From Bacteroidaceae bacterium (GTDB lineage: Bacteria > Bacteroidota > Bacteroidia > Bacteroidales > Bacteroidaceae), in the NCBI GenBank assembly GCA_902362375.1, contig CABIVS010000014.1, positions 25,016 to 89,015 of the forward strand: a stretch of 64,000 bases of DNA, written 5' to 3'. The notes below the pieces were generated by a model. That model was not told where the DNA came from. It saw only the letters and a list, made by a program, of their open reading frames with translations, and did no database searches. Shown here piece after piece: positions 9,801 through 16,716 of the stretch (position 1 is the first letter of the stretch; the number at the start of each line of letters is the position of its first letter). Made by a program: the position numbers and the translations under genes.

Positions 9801-9961
9801 GCTGCTTCTGTATATGAATTAATAATTAGAAGATAATTGGAAGAGTTTACTGAATCTTTTTGAGCTAGACTCGGAGTGGTGAAAGAAAACAATAAACAGA
9901 ACGACAAAAAAAGTTTTATAAGATAAGAGGTATTTGCTTTTATTTGATTGTGTGTTGTCAT
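6806..9961 (-). CDS. Hybrid sensor histidine kinase with periplasmic ABC-substrate-binding-like sensor
   Basis: The 1051-residue protein has several parts in order: a signal peptide/anchor (about 12-34), a periplasmic region up to about 370 resembling ABC substrate-binding sensor domains, a membrane span (about 376-398), two PAS-like regions (about 420-690), a HisKA domain with phospho-acceptor His699 in SHEIRTP, a HATPase domain (about 800-910, with DTGCGIP and GTGLGLSI), and a C-terminal receiver domain with Asp979 in ILMDINMPVMDG and Lys1029. It has no DNA-binding output domain, unlike the hybrid AraC-type regulators common in Bacteroides. Its ligand is unknown. A second kinase gene lies directly upstream. 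Confidence 0.9.
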   Translation of the reverse strand: MTTHNQIKANTSYLIKLFLSFCLLFSFTTPSLAQKDSVNSSNYLLIINSYTEAAPWSFRMISAITEYTQTLPQLALYTEHMNMLMMDADSTLKEFKQTILEKYRQHSPRMLILIGNSSMILRDDFRKMWGNVPIILCAEEDYIGPKEFYLQKKPIDVTARIPIADIAKPYNLTFLHSNFYIKENIELICRMTPHIKNFIFIGDERQNNQTYNTVIEQELAKDHPDINYQFISPRKMRINHLLDTLYSIDPQITGILFSSWFYKHTFAGNTSLVINSHRLIPTTSAPLFSLGMLTIKDNTGGTIGGYVYDQDTYNKKIVETIQAILDGKQAAEIPFYEPSNAAPTINYSVLLRKGLSPNLCPSNTIFFNKPPTFWEQYGYFILGSVVCFILLALLFQYRINHLNKLKKLQQKEIDTMTSYKNLINNMPILYMQEELIMNEEGTPIELIYRNVNSHFEKNFFRKEDVIGKKASELFPESMPEFLHFTKISLTENKAITFPYYFKQIDAFYDIVLKGTHHNNIVDIFCLDSTELYKAQQKLSATNNKLAMALDVANIVPWKWDLLSKTILCDINKPIELSTNEKDISEEQLAVPDSQYFSKIFKEDRKRVEKAYEDLLKGRSDKVREEYRVVNIQNHIHRIEWVEAQAAVETRDKNGKPLSLVGSSLIITKRKKMEMELMTARDRAEESNRLKSAFLANMSHEIRTPLNAIVGFSSILASTDEKEEKQEYVSIIENNNTLLLQLISDILDLSKIEAGTLEFQYSNIDLNKVMNELTSSLQLKIKSDKVQLSCHPTMETCFIHTEKNRLSQLLINLISNAIKFTTEGYIRFGYELRDKEIYFYVSDTGCGIPKDKQKSIFGRFVKLNSFEQGTGLGLSICQTLVEHMGGSIGVNSEEGKGSTFWFTLPYKAAVAVDEDTAKTELQPITIEKNKLSILIAEDNDSNYKLFASILKGEYQLIHAWDGQEAVEMFNKYNPQIILMDINMPVMDGYEATKEIRKYSAKVPIIAITAFAYASDEQKVIESGFDGYMPKPINAQQLKAQLIDIVQKRIILL

Positions 9962-10005
9962 TAAATTTTAATGTTTTTTGATGGTTTATTAAGTTTATGT
10001 GATTA

Positions 10006-10013
10006 CAAAGGTA
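10006..10013 (-). promoter_or_regulatory. Possible -7 element for the hybrid kinase gene
   Basis: TACCTTTG on the minus strand fits the TAnnTTTG -7 consensus and lies 45 nt upstream of the start codon. I see no good -33 TTG at the right distance, so the promoter is tentative. Confidence 0.4.
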
Positions 10014-10096
10014 TTAATAATAAATGGATTAAACTAAACTTTGGTCATGAAAAGTAAATAAAAGAGAGAAATTTATACGCTTTTTAGACGGGCTTC

Positions 10097-11695
10097 TTAT
10101 TTGACTTTATAAGGGTGCGTGAACCAGAAACGGGAACCGGTCCCTAACTTGGATTCAACACCGATAGTCCCCCCGAGGTGCTCGATAATACTTCTGCAAA
10201 TAGACAGGCCTAACCCTGTGCCTTTTGAAAAAGAATTGAGTTTTACAAAACGTTCGAAGACCCGACTTGCTTTATCCGGAGCAATCCCCATACCCGTATC
10301 TTTGACGGAGAACTCTATTTCATCTGTTTCTTTTTTATGATGATATTCAAGGAGAATTTGGCCTTCTTTGGTAAATTTGAGAGCGTTATTTATGAAATTG
10401 GTGATTACCTGCATTAAACGCTTTTTATCTGTATAAATATAATATTGAGGTAAGTCCGGAGTCAGCAAAACGGGGACGGGCTTATCTTCTTTTATATCAT
10501 AATTGCGCATTATATCTTCACAGAAGCTCTTGATGTCCAGATGATCCATGGTGAAGTCGAGTGTTCCGGCCTCTATTTTGGATAAATCGAGAATATCGGA
10601 TATCAGTTGTAAGAGAAGTTCTGTGTTTTCCTGCATGATATCGACATAATCCTGGCGGTCCTTTTTGTCATCCGATTCGACCAGTAAACTGGCAAAGCCG
10701 ACAATCGCATTTAACGGAGTGCGGATTTCATGACTCATATTGGCAAGAAAGGCCGATTTTAAACGATCCAGATTTTCCGCTTTTTCTTTGGCTATTCTTA
10801 GTTCTTCCTCTATTGTTTTTTGATGGTTAATATTGACACTGGTGATTACGTGTGCCATCTGTCCGTCTATCCAGTCAAATGCGGCACTGAATACACGAAA
10901 CCAACATTTGTCAAATGGACGTTGATAATCCCAGGAGTAAACTTTAGTTGGCAACCCGTTTTCATCTATCAAATGTTTCTTCGGGCAAAACTCACATTCT
11001 CCGGTTTTATCTTTATATAGAGCCTGCCAGCATTTTTTTCCTTCAAAATGTTCAATTCCTCCGTATGGAGCAGCCATGGATTCATTGGCATATAGCATAT
11101 CATGAGAGTCGAAAGAGTTTACATAGATGTCAACTCCCATGTTGTTCATGATACTACTTAAAGTCTTGCTTGCCCGTACTTCCCTTTCTTTATATTCACG
11201 CACTGCTATTTCCTTGGAGAGTGATCCTAAAATGAGATGAATTATTTGCAGTTCCTCATCGGTGAAAGATATTGCATGCTCCCTGTCTGCAAATCCGATG
11301 AATCCGATGATTTTTCCTTCGGAGTCTTGAATTTGCCGGATCAGCAAAGAATTGACTCTATAAAAATCAATGATGTCTACATCATCCCAGGAAGCGTTTT
11401 GGGTTCTGCAGGCATAAAAAGGTTTGCTTTTGCCATTTGCGTGGGCAACGTGTTGATTGCTCATTTCACTGATTTCAAAACGCTGGCGCAGGATATTGTC
11501 GTTATTTCCAATTGTTTCCTTTAAATAAAAGTAGCGAAATCCGTCCGTTTGATAAATGAATGCTCTTTTAAAACCATAGTATTCGCAAATATCCGTAAGT
11601 GATTCTGTGATTTTTTTCTCAATAGAGTCACAGCTATTCAGTCTTTCTAAGAAATGAAGTAAAAATGCATGGTAATTCTCTCTTTCTCTGATCAT
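10097..11695 (-). CDS. Sensor histidine kinase (GAF-PAS-HisKA-HATPase), soluble
   Basis: This is a 532-residue kinase with no signal peptide or membrane span, so it should sense a cytoplasmic cue. Residues about 10-170 look like a GAF domain (ending [22 protein letters not shown]). Residues about 180-300 form a PAS domain with a cysteine cluster (KCWQ ... [10 protein letters not shown]) that might bind a metal or sense redox state. HisKA carries His322 in [16 protein letters not shown], and the ATPase domain ends with [11 protein letters not shown]. Its catalytic core is very like that of the hybrid kinase downstream, which suggests duplication. No receiver domain or response regulator is present. 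Confidence 0.88.
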   Translation of the reverse strand: MIRERENYHAFLLHFLERLNSCDSIEKKITESLTDICEYYGFKRAFIYQTDGFRYFYLKETIGNNDNILRQRFEISEMSNQHVAHANGKSKPFYACRTQNASWDDVDIIDFYRVNSLLIRQIQDSEGKIIGFIGFADREHAISFTDEELQIIHLILGSLSKEIAVREYKEREVRASKTLSSIMNNMGVDIYVNSFDSHDMLYANESMAAPYGGIEHFEGKKCWQALYKDKTGECEFCPKKHLIDENGLPTKVYSWDYQRPFDKCWFRVFSAAFDWIDGQMAHVITSVNINHQKTIEEELRIAKEKAENLDRLKSAFLANMSHEIRTPLNAIVGFASLLVESDDKKDRQDYVDIMQENTELLLQLISDILDLSKIEAGTLDFTMDHLDIKSFCEDIMRNYDIKEDKPVPVLLTPDLPQYYIYTDKKRLMQVITNFINNALKFTKEGQILLEYHHKKETDEIEFSVKDTGMGIAPDKASRVFERFVKLNSFSKGTGLGLSICRSIIEHLGGTIGVESKLGTGSRFWFTHPYKVK

Positions 11696-12045
11696 ATTGT
11701 TTTAGGCATCTTGTTTGGTTATTTAAACTCGAAAGGAGTATGCTGTTTATCTCTTTCAAATCTTCAAGCTGCTAATATACGGACTTTAAAAAAATGATGA
11801 ATGCTGTTTCAGATTTTTGTAATGTTCCGTTTTTCTTTTTCTTGGTACGAAAAGAGAATGTAATGAATGATATTTCCCTTGGATTTTAGTTAACTAACAA
11901 CGATCTTTTAAGAAATAAATAGGTGAACTTGTACGGATTTGTTGAATTAAATGCTGTTGGGGGAAGTTAGTCGGTATTTGAATTTTTCGAATCTGTAAGT
12001 GATTGATTATTAATGCGTAATAAATGTGCGTTTTTCCTTTAAAAC

Positions 12046-12080
12046 CAACGGGTCGTTCCTTTTAAAGGAACGACCCGTTG
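12046..12080. repeat. Large palindrome (17-bp arms), possible terminator of the DJ-1 gene
   Basis: Two perfect 17-bp arms around a single T form a very stable hairpin, with CAACGGGTCGTTCCTTT as the left arm. It lies about 110 nt downstream of the DJ-1 gene stop (minus strand). The inner core TTCCTTTTAAAGGAA is repeated at 12100-12114. Confidence 0.7.
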
Positions 12081-12099
12081 CACACCGAGAAACACACCA

Positions 12100-12114
12100 T
12101 TCCTTTTAAAGGAA
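12100..12114. repeat. Second TTCCTTT-T-AAAGGAA palindrome
   Basis: The 15-nt core is identical to the centre of the large palindrome at 12046-12080 and lies 20 nt from it. A degraded third relative (TTTTTCCTTTAAAA) is visible near 12031-12044. Confidence 0.6.
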
Positions 12115-12191
12115 CGTGCTTTTTCATCTTTAGATGCGTAGATTGATATAATAATGTTTATATTTATTGTTTCATATCTGCGCTGCGAACA

Positions 12192-12725
12192 TTATTTTAG
12201 TGCTTCGATTACCTGCGGCATCATTGTCCAAATGGTGTTTTCATCTTGAGCAGTGAAAAAGTTACCATCTATCTCTGATTTCTCATCAGTAGCTGTTCCG
12301 TTTTGAATGGCTGGTTTGGCTAATGGGTGAACTGCTAGTTTTTTCCCTTTGGTTATACCTGTAAAGTCAAACATCATTGCGCCGGCGCAATGTCCGATCA
12401 TCATTTTCCCTTTATCTCCGAAAGTTTTAATGACTTGCATCAAATCTACATTATAGGGCTTATCGGCATTCAGCTGAAATACAGGCACTGCATCGCCACA
12501 TGAGAAAACGAGTGCATCGAATTCATCTTCGTGTCCTTTCAAATTAGCGATCACGTCATCTACTGTCAGGCTGATTCCCGAATTTGTTTTAATATCCTTC
12601 GTATCCGATACGGCAAATACTTTATATGAAATACCATTTTCGAAAAATGCTTCCAAATATTGGAATAGTCCACAACCATTTACCGGATTCACTGCTAAAA
12701 CTGCAACTTTCTTTGCCATAATCAT
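12192..12725 (-). CDS. DJ-1/PfpI family protein
   Basis: This is a 177-residue protein of the DJ-1/PfpI (class I glutamine amidotransferase-like) superfamily. The nucleophile elbow is MIGHCAGAMMF with Cys113, followed by a region typical of the family. Members act as glyoxalases, deglycases, chaperones or amidotransferase-like hydrolases, and the reaction cannot be set from sequence. ATG codons at 12725 and 12719 are both possible starts. It is divergent from an HxlR regulator, a pairing that often signals response to reactive electrophiles or quinones. A promoter matching the Bacteroides consensus lies at 12780-12813. Confidence 0.85.
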   Translation of the reverse strand: MIMAKKVAVLAVNPVNGCGLFQYLEAFFENGISYKVFAVSDTKDIKTNSGISLTVDDVIANLKGHEDEFDALVFSCGDAVPVFQLNADKPYNVDLMQVIKTFGDKGKMMIGHCAGAMMFDFTGITKGKKLAVHPLAKPAIQNGTATDEKSEIDGNFFTAQDENTIWTMMPQVIEALK

Positions 12726-12779
12726 AATTATTTAAATGAAACAATAGTTATTATTAGTAAGTTTATTACTTTTGTGATG

Positions 12780-12813
12780 CAAATGTATCTTTCTTGTTTG
12801 AGAAATGCAAGAA
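12780..12813 (-). promoter_or_regulatory. Bacteroides-type promoter of the DJ-1 gene
   Basis: On the minus strand TTCTTG (12808-12813), a 20-nt spacer and TACATTTG (12780-12787) match the -33/-7 consensus. The start codon is about 55 nt downstream. Confidence 0.65.
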
Positions 12814-12831
12814 CGTACTTGAAAATAAGGA

Positions 12832-12849
12832 AGTTACATGAAGGTAACT
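12832..12849. promoter_or_regulatory. Candidate HxlR operator
   Basis: The inverted repeat AGTTAC-N6-GTAACT lies between the divergent DJ-1 and HxlR genes, about 20 bp upstream of the DJ-1 -33 element and 37 bp before the HxlR start. Its position suits a site controlling both directions. The GTAACT half-site is reminiscent of YodB/CatR-type HxlR sites in Bacillus, which is a comparison only. Confidence 0.45.
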
Positions 12850-12885
12850 ATTGCTGAATTTCAATAAAATACAAAACGTTAAAGA

Positions 12886-13242
12886 ATGAAAAACTTTCAT
12901 CCGACAGGAAATTGTCCGGTAAGAGATGTGCTTAGCCGCTTGGGAGACAAGTGGTCGATGCTGGTACTTATTACGTTGAATGCCAATGGCACGATGCGTT
13001 TTAGTGATATTCATAAAACGATAGAAGATGTTTCTCAAAGAATGTTGACCGTTACCCTACGTACTTTAGAATCAGACGGATTGGTGGAACGGAAAGTGTA
13101 CGCCGAAGTGCCTCCCCGTGTGGAGTATTGCCTGACAGATACGGGTGGCACTTTGATCCCTCATATTGAAGGGCTGGTAGGATGGGCCTTGGAGAATATG
13201 GATACCATTTTGGATCATAGGCAAATGAATCAGCAGCATTAA
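12886..13242 (+). CDS. HxlR-family transcriptional regulator
   Basis: The 118-residue protein is a single HxlR-type winged helix. It has the family's N-terminal CPVRDVLSRLGDKWSMLVL, the recognition region FSDIHKTIEDVSQRMLTVTLR, and the wing ending in PPRVEYCLTDTG. Cys10, just before the first helix, is at the position used for thiol sensing in some HxlR regulators (YodB, HypR type). Divergence from a DJ-1 gene suggests control of that gene in response to electrophile or oxidative stress, but this is inferred. Confidence 0.92.
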   Translation: MKNFHPTGNCPVRDVLSRLGDKWSMLVLITLNANGTMRFSDIHKTIEDVSQRMLTVTLRTLESDGLVERKVYAEVPPRVEYCLTDTGGTLIPHIEGLVGWALENMDTILDHRQMNQQH

Positions 13243-13291
13243 TAAATGACAATGGTAGAAATGAATAAGGTAGAATTCAATATTTTAAAAT

Positions 13292-13735
13292 ATGGAGATA
13301 AAGTTAGTAGCTTCGGATAAAAAGGAATTCCTCGATTTATTACTTCTGGCTGATGAACAAGAAAGTATGATTGACCGGTATTTGGAGCGCGGCGATATGT
13401 TTGTTCTTTATGATAACGGATTGAAAGCTCTTTGTGTAGTGACTCGTGAAGGGGAAGGTATTTATGAAATCAAGAATATTGCTACCGTTCCTTTCTTTCA
13501 ACGGCAGGGGTACGGAAAACGTTTAATCGAATTCTTATTTGAATATTATCGGGGAAAGTGTTCTGAAATGTTGGTGGGTACAGGCGATGTGCCTTCTTCC
13601 AGATCTTTCTATGAACACTGTGGTTTCACTGTTTCTCACCGGATAAAGAATTTTTTTACTGACAACTATGACCATCTGATCTATGAGGATGGCGAGCAAC
13701 TGGTGGATATGATTTATTTGAAGAAAACTTTTTAG
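13292..13735 (+). CDS. GNAT-family N-acetyltransferase
   Basis: This is a 147-residue GNAT domain protein. The acetyl-CoA motif is visible as IATVPFFQRQGYGKRLIEFLFEYY, with the Q/RxxGxG pattern at about residues 70-75. The late YEHCGFTVSHR segment is also typical. The substrate is unknown. It starts 49 nt after the HxlR gene in the same direction and may be co-transcribed with it. Confidence 0.85.
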   Translation: MEIKLVASDKKEFLDLLLLADEQESMIDRYLERGDMFVLYDNGLKALCVVTREGEGIYEIKNIATVPFFQRQGYGKRLIEFLFEYYRGKCSEMLVGTGDVPSSRSFYEHCGFTVSHRIKNFFTDNYDHLIYEDGEQLVDMIYLKKTF

Positions 13736-13894
13736 CGTGTAGTGATGGAAACTCAATCATTTGGATGAAATAAAGAGTTTTGTTCGTTTATGTTACTGCA
13801 TGAGCATACAGGCTATTTATATCCTTTGATTGTATGAAAGTGCATTTCTCTATTTTTACATTCGAAGAAGACATTCTTAATAAACGCAATTTTG

Positions 13895-13929
13895 GTTTAT
13901 AATAAACTTTGGGGTAGTTTATTATAAAC
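13895..13929. repeat. 14-bp perfect inverted repeat, AT-rich
   Basis: GTTTATAATAAACT (13895-13908) and its reverse complement (13916-13929) flank a 7-nt TTGGGGT loop. Related TTTATTA words lie on both sides. The function is unclear. Confidence 0.55.
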
Positions 13930-14007
13930 GGTATCAGAGTTTATTAAAAACTATTTTAGTCATTTGGGGAGATCATAGAAAAAGAAATGTGTATAAATAC
14001 AAACAAA

Positions 14008-14039
14008 ATAGGGCAATGATCGCCAAATCATTGCCCTAT
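14008..14039. terminator. Hairpin with 13-bp perfect stem between convergent genes
   Basis: ATAGGGCAATGAT (14008-14020) pairs with 14027-14039 around a CGCCAA loop. On the minus strand a T-rich stretch follows, so it could terminate the creD operon about 150 nt past its stop. It could also serve the plus-strand GNAT gene. Confidence 0.6.
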
Positions 14040-14188
14040 GATATATCTGTATTGATCCTGAATAAGATCAGTTTAAAAGCTTTTTATGTATCTATTTTTC
14101 TTGTTATAATCATGTCGTTTATAGATTTTGTTTTCTCAAAGATACAAAATAAAAAAACGTTTGTCAAGTGTTTCTGAAGAAAAGCCGG

Positions 14189-15541
14189 TTATTCATTGAA
14201 CCAGTCTATTTTCTTTGAGAAATACATCACTATTGCCAGTATAATAAACAGTCCTAAGCTGCCTGCCAATAATGCGAAAGTCTCTAGCTGAATAAGAACA
14301 AATATATAAATATAGAGTATAGCCAACAATCCGGACATGATTAATGACGGTTTCTTTTTTCTGGTGATTCCGAACATATATCCGCCTACCAGTGTGATGG
14401 TCAGTGCAGAAGATAATAAATAGGCAGGGTTGAATCCGATGTGTTCGGAGAAGGAGAGGAGCAAACTGTAAAATAGACAGAGTGCCAGTCCTACCAATAA
14501 ATACTGCAAGGCATGAATACGGGTCTTATTCATAATTTCGGTGAAGAAAATCACTCCGAAAGTCAGTAAGATAATCAGGATTGCATATTTTGCAGAACGC
14601 ATGGACTGTTGGTACTGTTCCACCGGGATTTTGAAGTTAACACCGAAACTGGAGTTCTCAATGTCCTTGATGTTCGAGTGGTTGTAGTCAACCATCACCT
14701 GTGAGTAATTCCGGTTCAAATTTAAAACCTGCCATTGTGCAGAGAATTCTTTCTCCGTAATGTTGCGGTTATTGGGCAGATAGTTACCGGTGAAGCTAGG
14801 CGTATTCCAGTTGGCTTTCAGATCTACACGGGTTGTTTTACCCAATGGAATAAAGTTGAGTGACTGCGAACCTTTCAGTTTGATTTTTATTTCATAAGGC
14901 AGTTTTTTATTCTGTTTCAACTCCGATAAGTTTGCGATCGCATGAACTCCGGTGTTATCTATTCCTCTGTTGTCCATACCCGGTTCGAATATATAAACAG
15001 AATCTCCCAGAGTGATGCTGATTTGTTCGCTGATACCCCGCATATCGGTCAGATTCAGACAAATAGCTGCCCTGTCAAACTGTAACTGTTCCATGTCTAT
15101 TCTGCTCTTCTGCAGTTCTTCCGAACTGAATGACCCTTTCAGTGTCAGTTCCGATTGATATACATTGACCTCGTAGATACTTCTTTTCAGAATTTCAGTC
15201 TTTAGTTGCCCGCTGACCATAAGCTCGTCGGGGAAAAGTATCAGGTCTTTCATAGAAACCTTCTTCTCGTCCTTATTTTCAGTGACGACCGGATACTGGA
15301 GATTCAGGTAGGGGCCTGTAATGGTCTGTGCCAGACTCCATTTTTCACTTACCTCGTCGATAGCTTCTTCCTGGGTTCGTCCCCGTTCGGAAATAAGATT
15401 TTCAATCATGAACATCGGTATCATCAGGAGAAGAATTAATAATCCGATGATGACAACCTTGATTGTTTTGGAGAAACGGTGGAGACATCCCATAGGTTGC
15501 TGCGCCTGTTGCTCATTTGAATTTTCATTGAAACCGTCCAT
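14189..15541 (-). CDS. creD: CreD-family inner-membrane protein
   Basis: The 450-residue length equals that of E. coli CreD. It has an N-terminal membrane span (about 28-48), a long periplasmic beta-rich domain with the conserved KANWNTPSFTGNYLPNNR region, and a C-terminal block of about five spans (from about residue 320) including LQYLLVGLALCLFYSLLLSF. In E. coli, CreD is linked to envelope integrity, beta-lactam and colicin responses under CreBC. No creB/creC genes are present here. Instead it follows a small winged-helix gene, a module seen in Bacteroidetes, so control is probably different. Confidence 0.88.
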   Translation of the reverse strand: MDGFNENSNEQQAQQPMGCLHRFSKTIKVVIIGLLILLLMIPMFMIENLISERGRTQEEAIDEVSEKWSLAQTITGPYLNLQYPVVTENKDEKKVSMKDLILFPDELMVSGQLKTEILKRSIYEVNVYQSELTLKGSFSSEELQKSRIDMEQLQFDRAAICLNLTDMRGISEQISITLGDSVYIFEPGMDNRGIDNTGVHAIANLSELKQNKKLPYEIKIKLKGSQSLNFIPLGKTTRVDLKANWNTPSFTGNYLPNNRNITEKEFSAQWQVLNLNRNYSQVMVDYNHSNIKDIENSSFGVNFKIPVEQYQQSMRSAKYAILIILLTFGVIFFTEIMNKTRIHALQYLLVGLALCLFYSLLLSFSEHIGFNPAYLLSSALTITLVGGYMFGITRKKKPSLIMSGLLAILYIYIFVLIQLETFALLAGSLGLFIILAIVMYFSKKIDWFNE

Positions 15542-15567
15542 AAGTCAGTAGTGTTTTGATGAATTAT

Positions 15568-15864
15568 TTATTTTGATTTTAGAAATTTCTCTAAGGCTTC
15601 AATATGAGATTTGAAAGCTTCTCTGCCTTGCGGGGTTGCTTGAAAAACAGTTCGTGGCTTTCGTCCGACAAAACTTTTGTTGCATACGATATATCCCAGT
15701 TCTTCCAGGGCACGGGTGTGGCTGGCAAGATTGCCGTCTGTCAGAGAGAGCTGCTCTTTCAGAAAATTGAAGTCAGCTTCCTCATTTACCATCAGAACAG
15801 CCATGATACCGAGCCGGACCTTGCTTTCGAATGCTTTATTAATATATTGGAATGCTTCTATCAT
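15568..15864 (-). CDS. Small winged-helix transcriptional regulator
   Basis: This is a 98-residue ArsR/MarR-like winged-helix protein. Residues about 15-75 contain LGIMAVLMVNEEADFNFLKEQLSLTDGNLASHTRALEELGYI, a helix-turn-helix, followed by a wing (GRKPRTVFQATPQG). The ATG directly abuts the stop codon of the upstream membrane-protein gene (TAA then ATG), so translation is coupled. It probably controls its own operon, including creD 26 nt downstream, but no operator is evident. Confidence 0.87.
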   Translation of the reverse strand: MIEAFQYINKAFESKVRLGIMAVLMVNEEADFNFLKEQLSLTDGNLASHTRALEELGYIVCNKSFVGRKPRTVFQATPQGREAFKSHIEALEKFLKSK

Positions 15865-16464
15865 TTATGATCTCTTTCTTTCGTAGTGTAAATAGAACAA
15901 TATGCCATAAAGAATATGGAAACCGCCGAAACCGATGGTCCAGAACAGCAGTGAATGACCTTCCCAAAAACAATCTGCGACGCCCAGGCAAATGAAAGCA
16001 TATCCTAACCATACGATGCTGGAGTAAGTAAACTTGGATACGTTGACCAGTGCCAGTCCGTAAAATAAAAGCATGACGGAGGCCAGGATGTCATAATACT
16101 CATGCATTATGATGGAAATACATAAAACACCTCCGGTCAGCATCGGAAGAGAAAAGTTCCACAATGCCCGGTAAGTGAGGCGGCTGAAAAATTTCTGTCC
16201 TGTCTTCTTGGATTTATAATAGGACAGGATGCAGGCGGTGACCGCAGCTGCTACCAATACGAGCGAGGCTATGATAGCCATCAGTTCGAGAGCAACAATT
16301 AAATGTGTGCCCGGTGTAATAACTTGTGTGGCGATGTATGCGCCAGCTAATGCGTAAATGCCCGCCATGATTGCAGCGAGACCACTGAGAGAGATAAACT
16401 TGGAGGACTTTTCCATCAACTCTTTTATCTCATTTACCGATTCTAATGCTTTATCTTTATTCAT
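15865..16464 (-). CDS. Membrane protein of unknown function in creD operon
   Basis: This is a 199-residue protein with a short charged N-terminal helix and about six hydrophobic spans, the first at about residues 22-42 (ISLSGLAAIMAGIYALAGAY). I do not recognise a named family. It is the first gene of the operon with the winged-helix regulator and creD, and its stop codon touches the regulator's start. It may be the membrane partner of the module. Confidence 0.8.
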   Translation of the reverse strand: MNKDKALESVNEIKELMEKSSKFISLSGLAAIMAGIYALAGAYIATQVITPGTHLIVALELMAIIASLVLVAAAVTACILSYYKSKKTGQKFFSRLTYRALWNFSLPMLTGGVLCISIIMHEYYDILASVMLLFYGLALVNVSKFTYSSIVWLGYAFICLGVADCFWEGHSLLFWTIGFGGFHILYGILFYLHYERKRS

Positions 16465-16637
16465 ATAAAAGTACTTTGTGGTGCAAAGTAAAATAAAAGA
16501 TTTCAGATGAACAAACTTTTTGCCTGAATATTTTGATGATAAAGATTTGAATGGTATGATAAAACGTTAATATATAGTTGTTTAGTGGATAAATGAACGG
16601 ATAATCGGGAATTATATAAAGATAGTTTGAAAATGAA

Positions 16638-16659
16638 ATTAGTCAAATGTTTGACTAAT
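16638..16659. promoter_or_regulatory. MarR operator (perfect palindrome over the -33 box)
   Basis: ATTAGTCAAA and TTTGACTAAT flank a 2-bp centre, giving a perfect 22-bp inverted repeat. It overlaps the -33 TTTG of the efflux operon promoter, which fits repression by the MarR protein encoded first in the operon. Confidence 0.75.
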
Positions 16660-16681
16660 TCAGGGGAAATACCTAACTTTG
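16650..16681 (+). promoter_or_regulatory. Promoter of the marR-tolC-emrAB operon
   Basis: TTTG at 16650-16653, a 20-nt spacer and TAACTTTG at 16674-16681 match the Bacteroides consensus. The marR start is 36 nt downstream of the -7 element. Confidence 0.78.
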
Positions 16682-16716
16682 CCGCCGAAACGAAACAAGT
16701 AAAAAGAGTATAGAAA

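Larger units (their letters stand above)
11696..12191. other. 496-nt gap between kinase and DJ-1 genes with palindromes
   Basis: No credible gene is present. The notable content is a 35-nt near-perfect palindrome at 12046-12080, a shorter relative at 12100-12114, and a 12-bp perfect palindrome TTAGTTAACTAA at 11886-11897. The remainder is AT-rich and probably holds the promoter of the upstream kinase, for which I cannot place convincing -33/-7 elements. Confidence 0.6.
13736..14188. other. 453-nt gap between convergent genes with two hairpins
   Basis: The gap separates the GNAT gene and creD, whose 3' ends face each other. It contains an AT-rich inverted repeat (13895-13929) and a stronger hairpin (14008-14039). 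A 62-codon ORF on the plus strand from 13989 overlaps the hairpin and has no recognisable features, so I do not call it a gene. Confidence 0.6.

Noticed and set aside
12766..13038. 90-codon minus-strand frame across the DJ-1/HxlR region
   Set aside because: It is antisense to the HxlR gene and crosses the divergent promoter region.
13989..14177. 62-codon plus-strand frame between the GNAT and creD genes
   Set aside because: It runs through the hairpin at 14008-14039, has no promoter I can see and no recognisable feature.
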